NCBI RefSeq assembly: GCF_900188095.1
Contig: NZ_FZOT01000002.1
Span: 496,001-560,000 of the forward strand
Reading direction: 5' to 3'
Source: Noviherbaspirillum humi
Lineage (GTDB): Bacteria; Pseudomonadota; Gammaproteobacteria; Burkholderiales; Burkholderiaceae_D
Length of the DNA stretch: 64,000 nucleotides
Position numbers and translations under genes: made by a program. A model generated the notes under the pieces. It was not told the DNA's origin. It worked only from the letters and a program-made list of their open reading frames with translations, and ran no database searches. This document shows, one piece after another, positions 1-10,200 of the stretch. The first letter of the stretch is position 1; each line of letters opens with the position of its first letter.

Positions 1-2
1 TC

Positions 3-206
3 AAGCCGCATGTGACCCTGGCGCGGGATGCGGCGCCGCCGCCCGACACCTTCTTCACGCCGTTCACCTGGGAAGCGAACCGGGTGGCGCTGGTGCAATC
101 GCTGACCAAGGCGGGCGGCCCGGTCTACACCGTGCTGGCGGAGCGGGCCATCGACCAGGACGTGACGGTTCAGGATGCGGCCGGCGCAGCGGCGCGGGAA
201 AGCTGA
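3..206 (+). CDS. thpR: RNA 2',3'-cyclic phosphodiesterase (ThpR / 2'-5' RNA ligase family), C-terminal part
   Basis: Only the last 67 codons lie in the window; the reading frame is open from base 3 and ends at a TGA at 204-206. The fragment begins KPHVTLARD, which matches the second HxTx catalytic motif of the 2H phosphoesterase superfamily (here H-V-T-L) in its usual setting. The following stretch, with FTW and then VYTVL, resembles the last beta strands of the fold. The family hydrolyses 2',3'-cyclic phosphates on RNA and can ligate 2'-5' bonds in vitro. The first HxTx motif and the start lie upstream and cannot be checked. Confidence 0.8.
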   Translation, partial: KPHVTLARDAAPPPDTFFTPFTWEANRVALVQSLTKAGGPVYTVLAERAIDQDVTVQDAAGAAARES

Positions 207-249
207 GGGAGGCGGCAACCGCCGGCCGCATGCCGGCGTCTCGCCTGGA

Positions 250-1125
250 TCAGAGCGCGACGCCGGCCGGCTCGGGAAGCGAATCCGGCTGGGCCGACGC
301 TTCCGCCGCCAGCTTGCGCAGCACATGCGAGGCCGCCACCAGGCCGAAGGAGGCGGTCACCACCACGGAAGAGCCGAAGCCGGCGCAGTTCAGCCCGGTG
401 ACCGAATTGCCGATGTCGCAGGCCTCGGCGCTTTCCGGAAACAGCAGCGGCTCGGTGGAGAACACCGCGTCGATGCCGTACTTCGGCTTCTCGCCGCGCG
501 GAAAGCCGTGGTGGGCGCGCAGGCGCTTGCGTACCTTGGCCAGCAGCGGTTCGTGCTCGGTCCGGTTGAGGTCGCGGATCTCGATGCGGGTCGGGTCGGT
601 CTGGCCGCCGGCGCCGCCGATGGTGATCAGGCGTATGCCCTGCTCGCGGCAATAGGCGATCAGCGCCGTCTTGGCGCGCACGTCGTCGATCGCATCGACC
701 ACGTAATCGAAGTTGCCGCTGCCTATCATTCCGGCAATGTTGTCGGCGGTGATGAAGTCCTCGATCTCGGTGACGCGGCAATACGGGTTGATCTGCGCGA
801 TGCGCTCGGTCAGCGCCGTGACCTTGGCCTTGCCGAGGGTATCGGTCAGGGCGTGGATCTGGCGGTTGATGTTGGACTCGGCGACGTTGTCGAGATCGAT
901 CATGGTGATGTTGCCGACGGCGCTGCGGGCCAGGGCTTCCACCACCCAGGAGCCGACGCCGCCGACGCCGATCACGCACACCCTGGCGCGCTGGAAATGA
1001 TCGAGGGCCGGCTTGCCGTACAGGCGGGCGATGCCGCCGAAGCGGCGGTCGAAATCGATGTCTTCCCCGGCTTGCGAAAGCGTCAAGGAAGCGTCGTTGG
1101 AGCGGAGCGGGATTACGGTCGTCAT
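250..1125 (-). CDS. tcdA: tRNA threonylcarbamoyladenosine dehydratase
   Basis: The 291-residue protein is an E1/MoeB-like ATP-dependent dehydratase that cyclises t6A37 to ct6A37 in ANN-decoding tRNAs. It begins with the FDRRFGGIARLYG segment typical of TcdA/CsdL, followed by the Rossmann nucleotide-binding motif VIGVGGVGSWVVEAL at about residues 50-64. The aspartate-rich strand MIDLDNVAESNINRQ follows at about 75-90, and DAIDDVRAK lies near 140. Length fits the family. It is divergent from the MFS gene at 1232. A Sua5-type gene for the upstream t6A step lies 11 kb away at 12551-13606. The C-terminal tail after about residue 270 is variable and unremarkable. Confidence 0.93.
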   Translation of the reverse strand: MTTVIPLRSNDASLTLSQAGEDIDFDRRFGGIARLYGKPALDHFQRARVCVIGVGGVGSWVVEALARSAVGNITMIDLDNVAESNINRQIHALTDTLGKAKVTALTERIAQINPYCRVTEIEDFITADNIAGMIGSGNFDYVVDAIDDVRAKTALIAYCREQGIRLITIGGAGGQTDPTRIEIRDLNRTEHEPLLAKVRKRLRAHHGFPRGEKPKYGIDAVFSTEPLLFPESAEACDIGNSVTGLNCAGFGSSVVVTASFGLVAASHVLRKLAAEASAQPDSLPEPAGVAL

Positions 1126-1231
1126 CCCGTTATTTTAACGGAGAGTAAGGGAAGTTTTCAGCGGGAATGTCGATTGATATCAATCAAATCAAGACCTTGC
1201 CGCATTTGCCATCAACCTGTATCGTGTCGCC

Positions 1232-2404
1232 GTGCCTGTTTCCCCTACCCTGCTGCAACTCATTCTTCTCGCCATCGCCGCGCACATCGCGCTCGCCGGC
1301 GCCCGCATCACGACCTCGCTGTATGCCATCTCGCTGCATGCGTCGGAACTGACCATCGGCAGCCTGGTGGCGCTGTTCGCCCTGCTGCCGGCCGCCTTCG
1401 CGGTGGCGGCGGGGCGCTGGATGGACCGCATCGGCTTCGTCAAGCCGGTCACCCTGGGCTGCGTCGTCATGATGATCGGCTGCGTGCTGCCGGCCGCCTT
1501 TCCGTCGCTCGCCTCGGGCTATGCCTGCGCGGTGCTGACCGGCAGCGGCTTCATGGTGACCCAGGTCGCGGCCCAGCATACCGTCGGCACGATGAGCAGC
1601 CTGCAGAACCGCTCGCTCAACTACAGCTGGCTGGCGCTCGGCTATTCGATCTCCGGCTTCACCGGGCCGGTGACGGCGGGCTTCGTCATCGACCATCTCG
1701 GCCATCGCGCGTCCTATCTCGTGTTTCTCGGCTTCGCCGCCGTAACGCTGCTGCTGATCGTGATCGGGCCGCTGCGCCGGCTGCAAATCCATCGCGGCGA
1801 GCGTTCCGCCGATGCGGTCCGGCGCGGCATGTTCGACCTGCTGCGCGAGCCGCGCATGCGCGGCATCTATTTCGTCAGCACCCTGCTCTCCGCCGCCTGG
1901 GACCTGTTCACCTTCGTGCTGCCCATCCATGCCTCGCGCCTCGGCTTTTCCGCCTCCACCATCGGCCTCATTCTCGGCTGCTTCTCCATCGCCACTTTCA
2001 GCGTGCGCCTGGCCATGCCGTGGATTTCGCGCCGCCATGGCGAATGGCAGGTGCTGGTGGCGGCGCTGCTGCTGTCGGTGCTCTGCTATGCTGTATTTCC
2101 GCTGATGCGGCATGTCGCGACCATCACCGCCGTCGCCACCCTGCTCGGCCTGGCGGTCGGCGCCAGCCAGCCCAACATGCTGGCCCTGCTGCATCATGCC
2201 GCTCCCTCGGGGCGGGCGGCGGAAGCGGTGGGCGTGCGCGTGACCATCGGCAATGCCTGCCAGGTGCTGCTGCCGCTGATCTTCGGCGGCGCCGGCGCAT
2301 CGCTCGGCCTGTCGCCGGTTTTCTGGACCATGGGCGCATTGATCGGCGCGGGCGTGCCCATCGCCTGGCGCAATGCAGCCCAGCAACGCAAGGACGCACC
2401 ATGA
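1232..2404 (+). CDS. MFS transporter
   Basis: A 390-residue polytopic protein of the major facilitator superfamily. Hydrophobic segments alternate with short loops through the whole length. The A-like motif between helices 2 and 3 reads GRWMDRIGFVKP at about residues 61-72, and a related GAGA-rich segment starts the second half. The substrate cannot be told from sequence. The start is a GTG at 1232; no better in-frame start is visible just upstream. The stop overlaps the start of the hemerythrin gene by four bases (ATGA at 2401-2404), so the two are translationally coupled. A link between the transporter and an iron-oxygen protein is inference from that overlap. Confidence 0.85.
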   Translation: MPVSPTLLQLILLAIAAHIALAGARITTSLYAISLHASELTIGSLVALFALLPAAFAVAAGRWMDRIGFVKPVTLGCVVMMIGCVLPAAFPSLASGYACAVLTGSGFMVTQVAAQHTVGTMSSLQNRSLNYSWLALGYSISGFTGPVTAGFVIDHLGHRASYLVFLGFAAVTLLLIVIGPLRRLQIHRGERSADAVRRGMFDLLREPRMRGIYFVSTLLSAAWDLFTFVLPIHASRLGFSASTIGLILGCFSIATFSVRLAMPWISRRHGEWQVLVAALLLSVLCYAVFPLMRHVATITAVATLLGLAVGASQPNMLALLHHAAPSGRAAEAVGVRVTIGNACQVLLPLIFGGAGASLGLSPVFWTMGALIGAGVPIAWRNAAQQRKDAP

Positions 2405-2943
2405 CTGCCCTATTCGATTCCGCGCCCGGCTTCGACCAGCCGATCGCCGTGCTGAAGCATTGCCACGATCGCATCCGCAAGCAGCTCTCCACGCTGGACA
2501 AGCTGCTGCAGCACCTGCCGCAGCACGGCGCCGATGCCGATGCATGCCAGGCCGCCGCGGCGGTGCTGAAATACTTCGATACCGCCGCCCACAACCATCA
2601 TGCCGACGAGGAAGAAGACCTGCTGCCGATGCTAGAATCCACCGCGGTTGCAGAGGATGCGGCGCTGCTGAAGCAGCTGATGCCGCGCCTGCTGGACGAG
2701 CACCGCGAGATGGAAACGGCGTGGACCGTGCTGCGGCCGCAACTGCAGGCGATTGCCGATGGCAGCGGCAGCGAGCTGTCCGCAGACGCGGTGCGCAGCT
2801 TCGCCGCCATGTACGCCGGCCACATGGAAACCGAGGAAGGCCATATCGCGCCGATGGCCAAGCGCCTCTTCAGCGAACGGCAGATGGCCGCACTGGGCCA
2901 GGCGATGCAGGCCCGGCGCGGCATCAACTCATCACAGGGATAA
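2401..2943 (+). CDS. Hemerythrin HHE-domain protein
   Basis: A 180-residue all-helical protein with the metal-ligand pattern of the hemerythrin/HHE family: H near residue 21 (HCHDRI), the HNHHADEEEDLLP segment near 64, HREME near 101, and HMETEEGHI near 140. These His and Glu residues would hold a di-iron centre. Bacterial members bind oxygen or nitric oxide or act in iron-sulfur repair or redox sensing; which one applies here is not shown. The ATG lies inside the stop of the MFS gene (ATGA overlap) and the gene is followed 12 bases later by pdxH. It is hidden inside a much longer open frame starting at 175, which is antisense to tcdA and not coding. Confidence 0.88.
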   Translation: MTALFDSAPGFDQPIAVLKHCHDRIRKQLSTLDKLLQHLPQHGADADACQAAAAVLKYFDTAAHNHHADEEEDLLPMLESTAVAEDAALLKQLMPRLLDEHREMETAWTVLRPQLQAIADGSGSELSADAVRSFAAMYAGHMETEEGHIAPMAKRLFSERQMAALGQAMQARRGINSSQG

Positions 2944-2955
2944 CGGGAACAAGCG

Positions 2956-3591
2956 ATGTCGATAGCGGATCTGCGCAAGGATTACAGTCGGGCCAGCCTC
3001 AGCGAAACGGACGTGCTGGACGACCCGATCGCCCAGTTCAGCAAATGGTTCGGCGAAGCGCTCGCCGCCGAACTGCCGGAGCCGAACGCGATGGGCTTGT
3101 CCACCGTAAACGCGGACGGCCGGCCCTCGTCGCGCATCGTGTTGATCAAGGACGTGGATGCGCGCGGCTTCACCTGGTACACCAACTACGACAGCCGCAA
3201 GGGAGAGGAACTGGCGGCGCGGCCCTACGCCGCCCTGCTGTTCCACTGGATCGAGCTGGAACGCCAAGTACGCATCGAAGGGCGGGTGGAAAAGGTGGCG
3301 GCAGAGGAAAGCGAGCGCTATTACCGGAGCCGCCCGCTGGGAAGCCGCCTCGGCGCGATCGCCTCGGCGCAGAGCCGCCCCATCGCCAGCCGGGAAGCCC
3401 TGGAGCAGCGCTTCGCCGAGGTCGAGCAGCAGTATGGCGAGCAGCCGGCGCGGCCGGCGCACTGGGGCGGTTACCGCCTGGTGCCCGACTACCTCGAATT
3501 CTGGCAGGGCCGGCCCTCGCGCCTGCATGACCGCATCGCCTACCTGCGCCAAGGCGACGGCCACTGGGTCAGGCAGCGCCTGCAGCCCTGA
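2956..3591 (+). CDS. pdxH: Pyridoxamine 5'-phosphate oxidase
   Basis: The 211-residue FMN enzyme oxidises pyridoxamine or pyridoxine 5'-phosphate to pyridoxal 5'-phosphate in vitamin B6 salvage. Recognisable blocks are [10 protein letters not shown] at the start (substrate-binding arm), [11 protein letters not shown] and [12 protein letters not shown] (FMN phosphate binding), [12 protein letters not shown], and the C-terminal WGGYRLVP...[13 protein letters not shown] block that contacts PLP. The end WVRQRLQP is the standard PdxH terminus. Length matches the family. It follows the hemerythrin gene by 12 bases and may share its transcript. Confidence 0.97.
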   Translation: MSIADLRKDYSRASLSETDVLDDPIAQFSKWFGEALAAELPEPNAMGLSTVNADGRPSSRIVLIKDVDARGFTWYTNYDSRKGEELAARPYAALLFHWIELERQVRIEGRVEKVAAEESERYYRSRPLGSRLGAIASAQSRPIASREALEQRFAEVEQQYGEQPARPAHWGGYRLVPDYLEFWQGRPSRLHDRIAYLRQGDGHWVRQRLQP

Positions 3592-3622
3592 GCGCCTGAT
3601 CAGTATCCAAGGCAACGGATCA

Positions 3623-4156
3623 TCAAGCCGTCGTCAGCCTATCCTTGAAGGTCTTGCGGAATTTCTGCACCTTCGGCGCCACCACGAAGGCACAGTAGCC
3701 TTGCAGCGGATGCTGGCGGAAGTAATTCTGGTGGTAATCCTCCGCCTTGTAGTAATCGCCCAGCGGCTCCAGCTCGGTCACAAGCGGCGCATCCCACACA
3801 TGCGCCATCTCGGCCATCACCTGCTTCGCCGTTTCCTGCTGCTGCGGCGTGTGATAGTAGATCGCCGAGCGGTACTGGGTGCCGACATCGTTGCCCTGCC
3901 GGTTCGGCGTGGTCGGGTCGTGGATGGTGAAGAAGATTTCGAGGATCTCGCGGTAGCTGATCACATCCGGATCGAACACGACCTGCACCACCTCCGCATG
4001 GCCGGTGTTGCCGTTGCACACCTGCTCGTAGGTCGGGTTGGGCACTTGGCCGCCGGTGTAGCCGTTCTCCACATGCTGCACGCCCTTCGCTTCCTGATAG
4101 ACCGCTTCTAGGCACCAGAAGCATCCGCCGCCCAGGGTTGCCGTTTCGCTTGCCAT
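3623..4156 (-). CDS. msrA: Peptide-methionine (S)-S-oxide reductase
   Basis: The 177-residue enzyme reduces the S-epimer of methionine sulfoxide in proteins. The catalytic motif GCFWC is at residues 11-15, with C12 the nucleophile. Further family blocks are GYTGG, NPTYEQVC, GHAEVVQVVFDP, and GTQYRSAIYY. The frame stays open upstream to 4342, but the ATG at 4156 is chosen because homologues start here and GGAG lies 11 bases upstream; the longer N-terminus is arginine-rich junk. It faces pdxH tail to tail with 31 bases between, and is divergent from the flavin reductase gene at 4369. Confidence 0.96.
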   Translation of the reverse strand: MASETATLGGGCFWCLEAVYQEAKGVQHVENGYTGGQVPNPTYEQVCNGNTGHAEVVQVVFDPDVISYREILEIFFTIHDPTTPNRQGNDVGTQYRSAIYYHTPQQQETAKQVMAEMAHVWDAPLVTELEPLGDYYKAEDYHQNYFRQHPLQGYCAFVVAPKVQKFRKTFKDRLTTA

Positions 4157-4368
4157 GATCGCTGCACTCCGTAGAAGTTGAGTCAACCGCCGACTGTAGC
4201 GCAATCGAAGCAAGCGCGCCGCGGCGGACCGTCTTGATGCTTGGACAATGGCGCGGCGCGCCGGTTTCCTGGCGTTATCGCGCCGCATGCCTCTTGGCAT
4301 GAGAGGGCCGGCGCGCCGCCATGCCCGGCGCTTTTTCGGCATAATGACCGAAATTTCCTGGATGCTCG

Positions 4369-4887
4369 ATGTCTACACGTTCACCCCAGGCGCTGCCGCC
4401 TGAATTCGATACCGCCCACTTCCGCCAAGCGCTGTCCCAGTTCGCCACCGGCGTCACCGTGATCACCACCATCACCGCGGACGGCAGTTTCCTTGGCATC
4501 ACCGCCAGTTCCTTCAATTCGGTATCGCTCGACCCGCCGTTGGTGCTGTGGAGCCTCTCCACCCGGGCCAGCAGCCTGCCGGTGTTCACCAGCAATTCCC
4601 ACTACGTGATCAACATTCTGGCCGGCGACCAGGCGGCGCTGGCGGAGCGCTTCGCCATGCGCATCGAGAACCGCTTCGAAGGCGTGGATTTCGTGCTCTC
4701 CCCGACCGGCCTGCCCATCCTCACCGGCGTCAGCGCCTGGTTCGAATGCCACAACCGCAGCCGCTACCCGGAAGGCGACCATGTGATCTTCGTCGGCGAG
4801 GTGGAACGCTGCGAGGTCGAACCGCGGCCGGCGCTGGTGTTTCATGGCGGGCGCTTTTCGGCCACCGTGCCGCGGCCGGGTGATTGA
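4369..4887 (+). CDS. Flavin reductase family protein (HpaC/RutF-like)
   Basis: A 172-residue FMN-binding split-barrel protein of the flavin reductase-like family. The N-terminal core FRQALSQFATGVTVIT is typical of short-chain NAD(P)H:flavin oxidoreductases. It is followed by GITASSFNSVSLDPPLVL, the flavin-phosphate segment, and by HVIFVGEVERCE and a C-terminal LVFHGGRF with the conserved HGG. Members supply reduced flavin to two-component monooxygenases, but no monooxygenase gene is nearby, so the partner is unknown. It ends 24 bases before the convergent pbpC stop; no terminator hairpin is seen in that gap. Confidence 0.88.
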   Translation: MSTRSPQALPPEFDTAHFRQALSQFATGVTVITTITADGSFLGITASSFNSVSLDPPLVLWSLSTRASSLPVFTSNSHYVINILAGDQAALAERFAMRIENRFEGVDFVLSPTGLPILTGVSAWFECHNRSRYPEGDHVIFVGEVERCEVEPRPALVFHGGRFSATVPRPGD

Positions 4888-4911
4888 CCTTTCGCTTCGC
4901 AACGCAACCTT

Positions 4912-7257
4912 TCACCGCGCCTGCCGGCCCGGCAGCACGCTGATGCTGATGCGATCATGCTGCCCCGCTGCCCCGATGGCGGTGATGTCGTAACGGCCCG
5001 GCTCCCGGAAATCCAGCACCGGACCACTTGCTCCTTTCGTGACGGCAATCTGCCTGCCGTTCAGCAGCCAGGTCACCTCCTCGTTCGTTCCCCTCACTTC
5101 CGCCCGCGCGCTCAGGCTGCGCTCCGCATTCGGCTTGACCATCACCTCGCCGTCGGTAAGACCGACGATTCTGATGCTGCCTTCGGCCGATCGTTCGTAT
5201 GCGCATTCCGGCGCCAAGGCCGGCGGCAATCGCCGGCGCATCGACTCATCCAGCCACGGCTCCAGCGCTGCCGGCCAGCGCGCCGCCTCGATCCGCTCCA
5301 CCGCATGCCGCGCGCAGCCAGGCTGCACCCGCAAGCCCGTCTGCCTGTCGACGTAATAGGCGAGCGTCGGCGCGCCGCTGCGGATGCGATCGGGAAAGGT
5401 GGGCGGCGCCGCGCCGTTGAGCAGCCAGGCGGTTCTTTGCAGCGGGCAGAGACGAATGTCCTGTTCCGAAGCGCGCTGGCCGAGCGGCCAGCAGATCTTT
5501 TCCTGGCTCACGCTGGCCGGGATGACGCGCCCGGCAGGCGCTTCGGGGAGGATGTTGAAGATGTCGACCAGCAGCGGTGCCGCCACGTTGGCGCCGAAGA
5601 AGCCGGGATTGGGCGTGCCGTCCGGCCGGCCGACCCAGACGCCGACGGTGTAGCGGTCGCTCACGCCGACCGACCAGGCATCGCGGAAGCCGAAGCTGGT
5701 GCCGGTCTTCCAGGCGATGCCGCGGCGCCTGCCTTGGCCTTCCGCCGCATCGGCGATGGTACCGCCGCCCTCCAGGATTTCGCGGACGATGAAGGCGGCG
5801 CCTTCGCTCATCATGCGCCGCTCCGCAACCGGCGAGCGCGGCGTGAAGCGCGGCACTGCCGCCATGCCCCTGCGTGCGAAGGCCGCATAGGCGCCGACCA
5901 TGTCTTCCAGCCGCGCCCCGGCGCCGCCGAGGATCACGCTCAGGTTGGGCTCGGCGCCGCGCGGGAAATCCAGCTTCAGGCCGCCCTGCCGCAGCATGGC
6001 GACGAAGCGGGTCGGGCCCAGCCGGTCGAGCACTTCCACCGCCGGCACGTTGAGCGATTTCACCAAAGCTTCCGACACGCTGACCGGGCCATGGAAGGAT
6101 TGCTGGAAATTGCCGGGCTGGTAGCCGGCGAAGGACTGGGGCGTATCGGCCAGCAGCGATTCGGAATGAATCAGGCCCTCGTCCAGCGCGAAGGCATACA
6201 GGAAGGGCTTGAGGGTGGAACCGGGCGAGCGCGACGCGCGCACCATGTCCACATGGCTGAAGCGGTCGCGATCGGTGAAGTCGGCGGAGCCGGCATAGGC
6301 CAGCACCTCGAGCGTGGCATTGTCCATCACCAGCGCCGCCAGCGAGACGCGCGGCGGCAGTACATGGGTGCGGCTCTGCAGCAGGCTTTCGACATGGGTC
6401 TGCAGTGCGGCATCGAGGGTGCTGTCGATGCGGGTACGGCCGCCGGCGCCCGCCTTCAGGCGCTGCGCCAGCAGCGGCGCCAGCAAGGGTTCGCGCAGGT
6501 TCTGCACGATCACCGGTTCGGTGCGGGCATCCTGTATCTCGGCCGCACGCCATGTGCCCTCCATGCGCGACAGTACCTTGTCGCGGGCAGCGCGGGCGCG
6601 CTCGGGGTTGCGGTCGGGACGCAGTATCGACGGCATCTGCGGCAGCACCGTGAGCAGCGCCGCTTCCGCATGGGTAAGGCGGCTGGACGGCTTGGCCAGA
6701 TAGGCCCGGCTGGCGGCTTCCACGCCCTCCAGCACGCCGCCCATCGGTGCGTAGTTGAGGTAGAGCCCGAGGATCTCGCGCTTCGAATAGTGCCATTCGA
6801 GTTGGAAGGCACGCAGCATCTGGCGCAGCTTGCCGGTCGGGGTGCGCGGCATCGGATCGATCATGCGCGCCACCTGCATGGTGAGCGTGGATCCGCCTGA
6901 CACGATGCGCCCGCTGGCCAGCCGCTGCCATGCGGCCCGCGCCAGTGCGAATGGATTGACGCCGGGATGCCACCAGAACGCCCTGTCTTCGTAATTGATC
7001 AGCGCCTGCAGGTAGAGCGGCGACACCTCGTCGAGCAGGACGGGATGGCGCCAGATGTGGTCCTTGTCGGGAAAGGCGCGCAGCGGCGTGCCGTCGCGCG
7101 CCAGCACCACCAGGGCATAGGGTGAATCGCGCCCCGGCGTGGGCAGCGGGCAGAGGCGGTCCCAGGCGAGCAGCGCGAGCGCGGCGGCAGCCAGGCCGGC
7201 GGCCACTCGCCTGACCCTCCCCGGCATCGATAGCCTGCGCCGCCAGTCGCTCATCAT
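4912..7257 (-). CDS. pbpC: Penicillin-binding protein 1C
   Basis: A 781-residue bifunctional class A PBP anchored in the inner membrane by a helix at about residues 15-32. The glycosyltransferase domain has the catalytic EDRxFWWHPG motif with E90 and the GGSTLTMQ block. The transpeptidase domain has SxxK as STLK with S347, then SLN near 420 and KTGTS near 535. A beta-rich BiPBP_C domain ends the protein, a feature of PBP1C. The gene lies 19 bases downstream of the alpha-2-macroglobulin gene on the same strand, the arrangement of yfhM-pbpC in Escherichia coli; the pair is thought to repair the wall and trap attacking proteases. The start could be 7257 or 7254 (two Met codons). Confidence 0.96.
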   Translation of the reverse strand: MMSDWRRRLSMPGRVRRVAAGLAAAALALLAWDRLCPLPTPGRDSPYALVVLARDGTPLRAFPDKDHIWRHPVLLDEVSPLYLQALINYEDRAFWWHPGVNPFALARAAWQRLASGRIVSGGSTLTMQVARMIDPMPRTPTGKLRQMLRAFQLEWHYSKREILGLYLNYAPMGGVLEGVEAASRAYLAKPSSRLTHAEAALLTVLPQMPSILRPDRNPERARAARDKVLSRMEGTWRAAEIQDARTEPVIVQNLREPLLAPLLAQRLKAGAGGRTRIDSTLDAALQTHVESLLQSRTHVLPPRVSLAALVMDNATLEVLAYAGSADFTDRDRFSHVDMVRASRSPGSTLKPFLYAFALDEGLIHSESLLADTPQSFAGYQPGNFQQSFHGPVSVSEALVKSLNVPAVEVLDRLGPTRFVAMLRQGGLKLDFPRGAEPNLSVILGGAGARLEDMVGAYAAFARRGMAAVPRFTPRSPVAERRMMSEGAAFIVREILEGGGTIADAAEGQGRRRGIAWKTGTSFGFRDAWSVGVSDRYTVGVWVGRPDGTPNPGFFGANVAAPLLVDIFNILPEAPAGRVIPASVSQEKICWPLGQRASEQDIRLCPLQRTAWLLNGAAPPTFPDRIRSGAPTLAYYVDRQTGLRVQPGCARHAVERIEAARWPAALEPWLDESMRRRLPPALAPECAYERSAEGSIRIVGLTDGEVMVKPNAERSLSARAEVRGTNEEVTWLLNGRQIAVTKGASGPVLDFREPGRYDITAIGAAGQHDRISISVLPGRQAR

Positions 7258-7276
7258 GCCGCCGATCGCAATCGCC

Positions 7277-10200
7277 TTAGTCCGCCTTCGCTTTGGCGGC
7301 CGGCTTGGCGGCAGGCGCGCGCGCCAGCAACGGGTTCGTCACCGTGAGGAAGTCCCCGCCGCCTGCCAGCCCATACAGCTCCGGGCGATACATGTCTTCG
7401 GCATAGACCGGCGGCACGACGAAGCGGCCCGGCGTCACCACGCGGGCGCGGTAGAACAGGTGCAGCGGCTGATCCGTCAGCTTGACGGCGGCGACGAAGC
7501 GGTCGTCCCGGTACTCGACATGCTTGATCCGGTCGCTGCTCATCGCCTCGGCCGGATTCTGGCCGGCGATGGTGACGACGCCGTTGCGCTCGCCCTGCAC
7601 GATGTTCAGGTTCTCGATTTCCAGGCCGGCCGGTATCGAGTCGACGATCATGCCGGTGCCGATCGGTGTGCGCGAGCTTGCCATCACGTGCACGAACACG
7701 GTCTCGCCCGTCTTCAGCGCCCGTCCCGAGATGTCCCTGCCTTCCGGGTCATGCAGCGTGCGCGTCAGCGAGATCACATCCGACTTGGCCGCGGGCGGCT
7801 TGAGCGCGTTGCCGGACAGCGCCAGTTCGACATACAGCTTGCCGGCATGGGTGTTGTTCAGGCTGATGCCCTCGGCAAGCTCGGGCGCAGGCATTTCGCG
7901 CATGACGCTGCCCTTGGCGCTCAGGCGCTCCGCCTTGCCGGCCTTCGGTGCCACTTCGGCCGACCAGGCCTCCCCTTTCGCGCTGTCATAGGATTGCCCG
8001 ACCATGAACAGCGCCATTTTTTCCTGGGTGCTGTAGTAGCGGCGCTTCTCCATGTCGGTCAGCATCGCGGTCAGCAGCGCATCCCGGCTGGCGTCCGCGA
8101 TCTTGTGCCGGTCCAGCAGCGCATGCGAGAGCGCCGCGTCGCGCAGCGGGCTGCCATAGTCCCACCACCAGTAGCCTTCCAGCCTGGGCTTGCGCACCCC
8201 TTCGGCGATGGCGACGTCGCCCCGCGCCGGATCGCCCATCAGGCGCAGGGCGATGCCGAGCTGCACCAGCGGCAGGTTGGAGTGCGCATGGAAGCGAAGA
8301 TCATGCATCTGCCGCAGCGTGGCGAGCGGCGCCTTTCTTTCCCTGGCCAGTACATAAGCACCATAGGCCAGGGCGCCGAAACGCTGGTTGGAGGCGCCAT
8401 TGCCGTCGGCGAACATGCCTTTCGCATTCTCCGGCGCCGGCTTTTGGGGCAGAGACGCGGCGCCATCCTGCAGGCCGCGCAGCAGGAAATCCATGGCCTT
8501 GGACAGCATGGCTTCCGGGACGGCGAAGCCCTGGTCGCGCGCATCCTGGAGGAAGGCGGTGACGTAGGCGCTCAGCCAGTACTCATGCTCCGCGATGTTG
8601 CCCCAGAGGCTGAAGCCGCCGTTCGGCGCCTGCATGGAGCCCAGCCGGCTGACCGCCTTGTCCAGGAAGTCGACGCGCTGTTCCCGGCTGTAAGGCTTGA
8701 GGCCGAAGCGCCGCGCCATCGCCTCGTCGATGAAGACATGCGGATAGGCGGTGCTGGTGGTCTGCTCGGCGCAGCCGTAGGGATAGGTCAGCAGCCCCTG
8801 CACGGCGGAGCGGACGTCGATCGGGGGCTTGTCGGACACGACCATGTGCGCTGCCACCGTATCGCGATGGAAGCCGGACAATTCCGCATCCTTCAGTTCC
8901 AGCGTCTTCCCCGGCTCGACGGTATACCGCCGCACCAGCGCCTGGCGCGGCGTCGGCGCCTGCACGGTGAGCGGAAAGCTGCGCTCCAGCTTGATCTGGT
9001 CGCCTGAGACCTGCAGCGTGATATTGTGCAGTCCGGGCACGGCGCGCGCATCGACATTGAACTGCAGCGTTCGCTTTTCCTGATCCTTCAGGGTCAGCGA
9101 GCGTTCGGCATCCTGGAAGGCAAGCGCGTTTCCGGCCCGTATCGCCACCTTCAGCGACTGGCTGGCGCCGGACAGGTTCTGCAGGTCCAGCGCCACCGTC
9201 GCCTGGTCGCCGAAGGACAAGAAGCGGGCGGCGGCCAGTTCGGCCACCAGCGGCGCGGCCACCGTCATCTCGGCATCGGCGGAACCGAAGCGCTCGGCGC
9301 CGGCCACCACCGCCATCAGCCTCAAGCTGCCGTTGAAGTCGGGCAAGGCCAGGGGAATCTCGGCCTCGCCCTGATCGTTGAGCTGGACCGGACCGCTGAA
9401 CAGATCGACCAGCTTAACCTTTTTCGGCAGGCTGCGCGTCGGCTTCGGCGCGCTGTCGCCGCCGAACTTGAGCTTGCCTTTCTGCCCCTGCATTTTTTCG
9501 ATGAGCCTGCCGTAGACGTCGTTCTGGTCGGCGCCATAGCGCAGCTTGCCGAAGAAGAAGCCATGCGGATCGGGTGAAGCAAAGCGGGTGATGTTGAGGA
9601 TGCCGACATCCACCGCCGACAAGGTCACCACCGCCTTCTGTCCCTTCATGTCCGGTGCCTTGACGCGGACCTTGACGGTGGTCTCCGGCCTCACCTTCTG
9701 CGGCGCGGCGAGGCTCACCGCCACCTTGCGGTCGCCGCGCTCAAGCGGCAGGTGAACGACGCCCAGCGCCCGCGCCGGCGTGACGCGGTCGCCTTCGTTG
9801 CCGGGCCGAAGCACCAGCACGTTCACATACAGGTCATGCCGTTTCCACTCCGCCTGCAGCGGAATGTCGATGGTCGTTCCGGAGGCCGACACGCTGGCGC
9901 GTTTGGTCCATATCACCTTGTCGCCATCCACGGTGATGAGGGCTTCCCCTTTGTGCGGCGGCGTGATGGTCAGGCGCGCCGTCTCGCCATCGCGATAGGC
10001 TGCCTTGTCCAGCTTGAGGGAGACGCGGTCCGGACGCACGCCTTGCGCTTCATCGTCGCGGGCGCTCCAGCCGGCGTAGAAGCGGTAGGCCGTCTTCAGG
10101 CCGGTGTCGGGATCGCTGATTTCGAGCCGGTAGCGGCCGTAGCGCACCGGCAGCCGCAGCTTGCCGCGCCCGCCGGCGGGCACGGTGACGGCGGCGGTCT

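Noticed and set aside
175-2400. Very long open frame on the plus strand that runs across tcdA and the MFS gene into the hemerythrin gene
   Set aside because: The first 740 codons are antisense to tcdA or in another frame of the MFS gene and are Arg/Gly/His-rich without motifs. Only the part from 2401 is coding. Such shadows are common in GC-rich DNA.
4957-6900. 647-codon open frame opposite pbpC
   Set aside because: Its translation is low complexity (H, R, G, A) and shows no domain; pbpC motifs on the other strand are complete.
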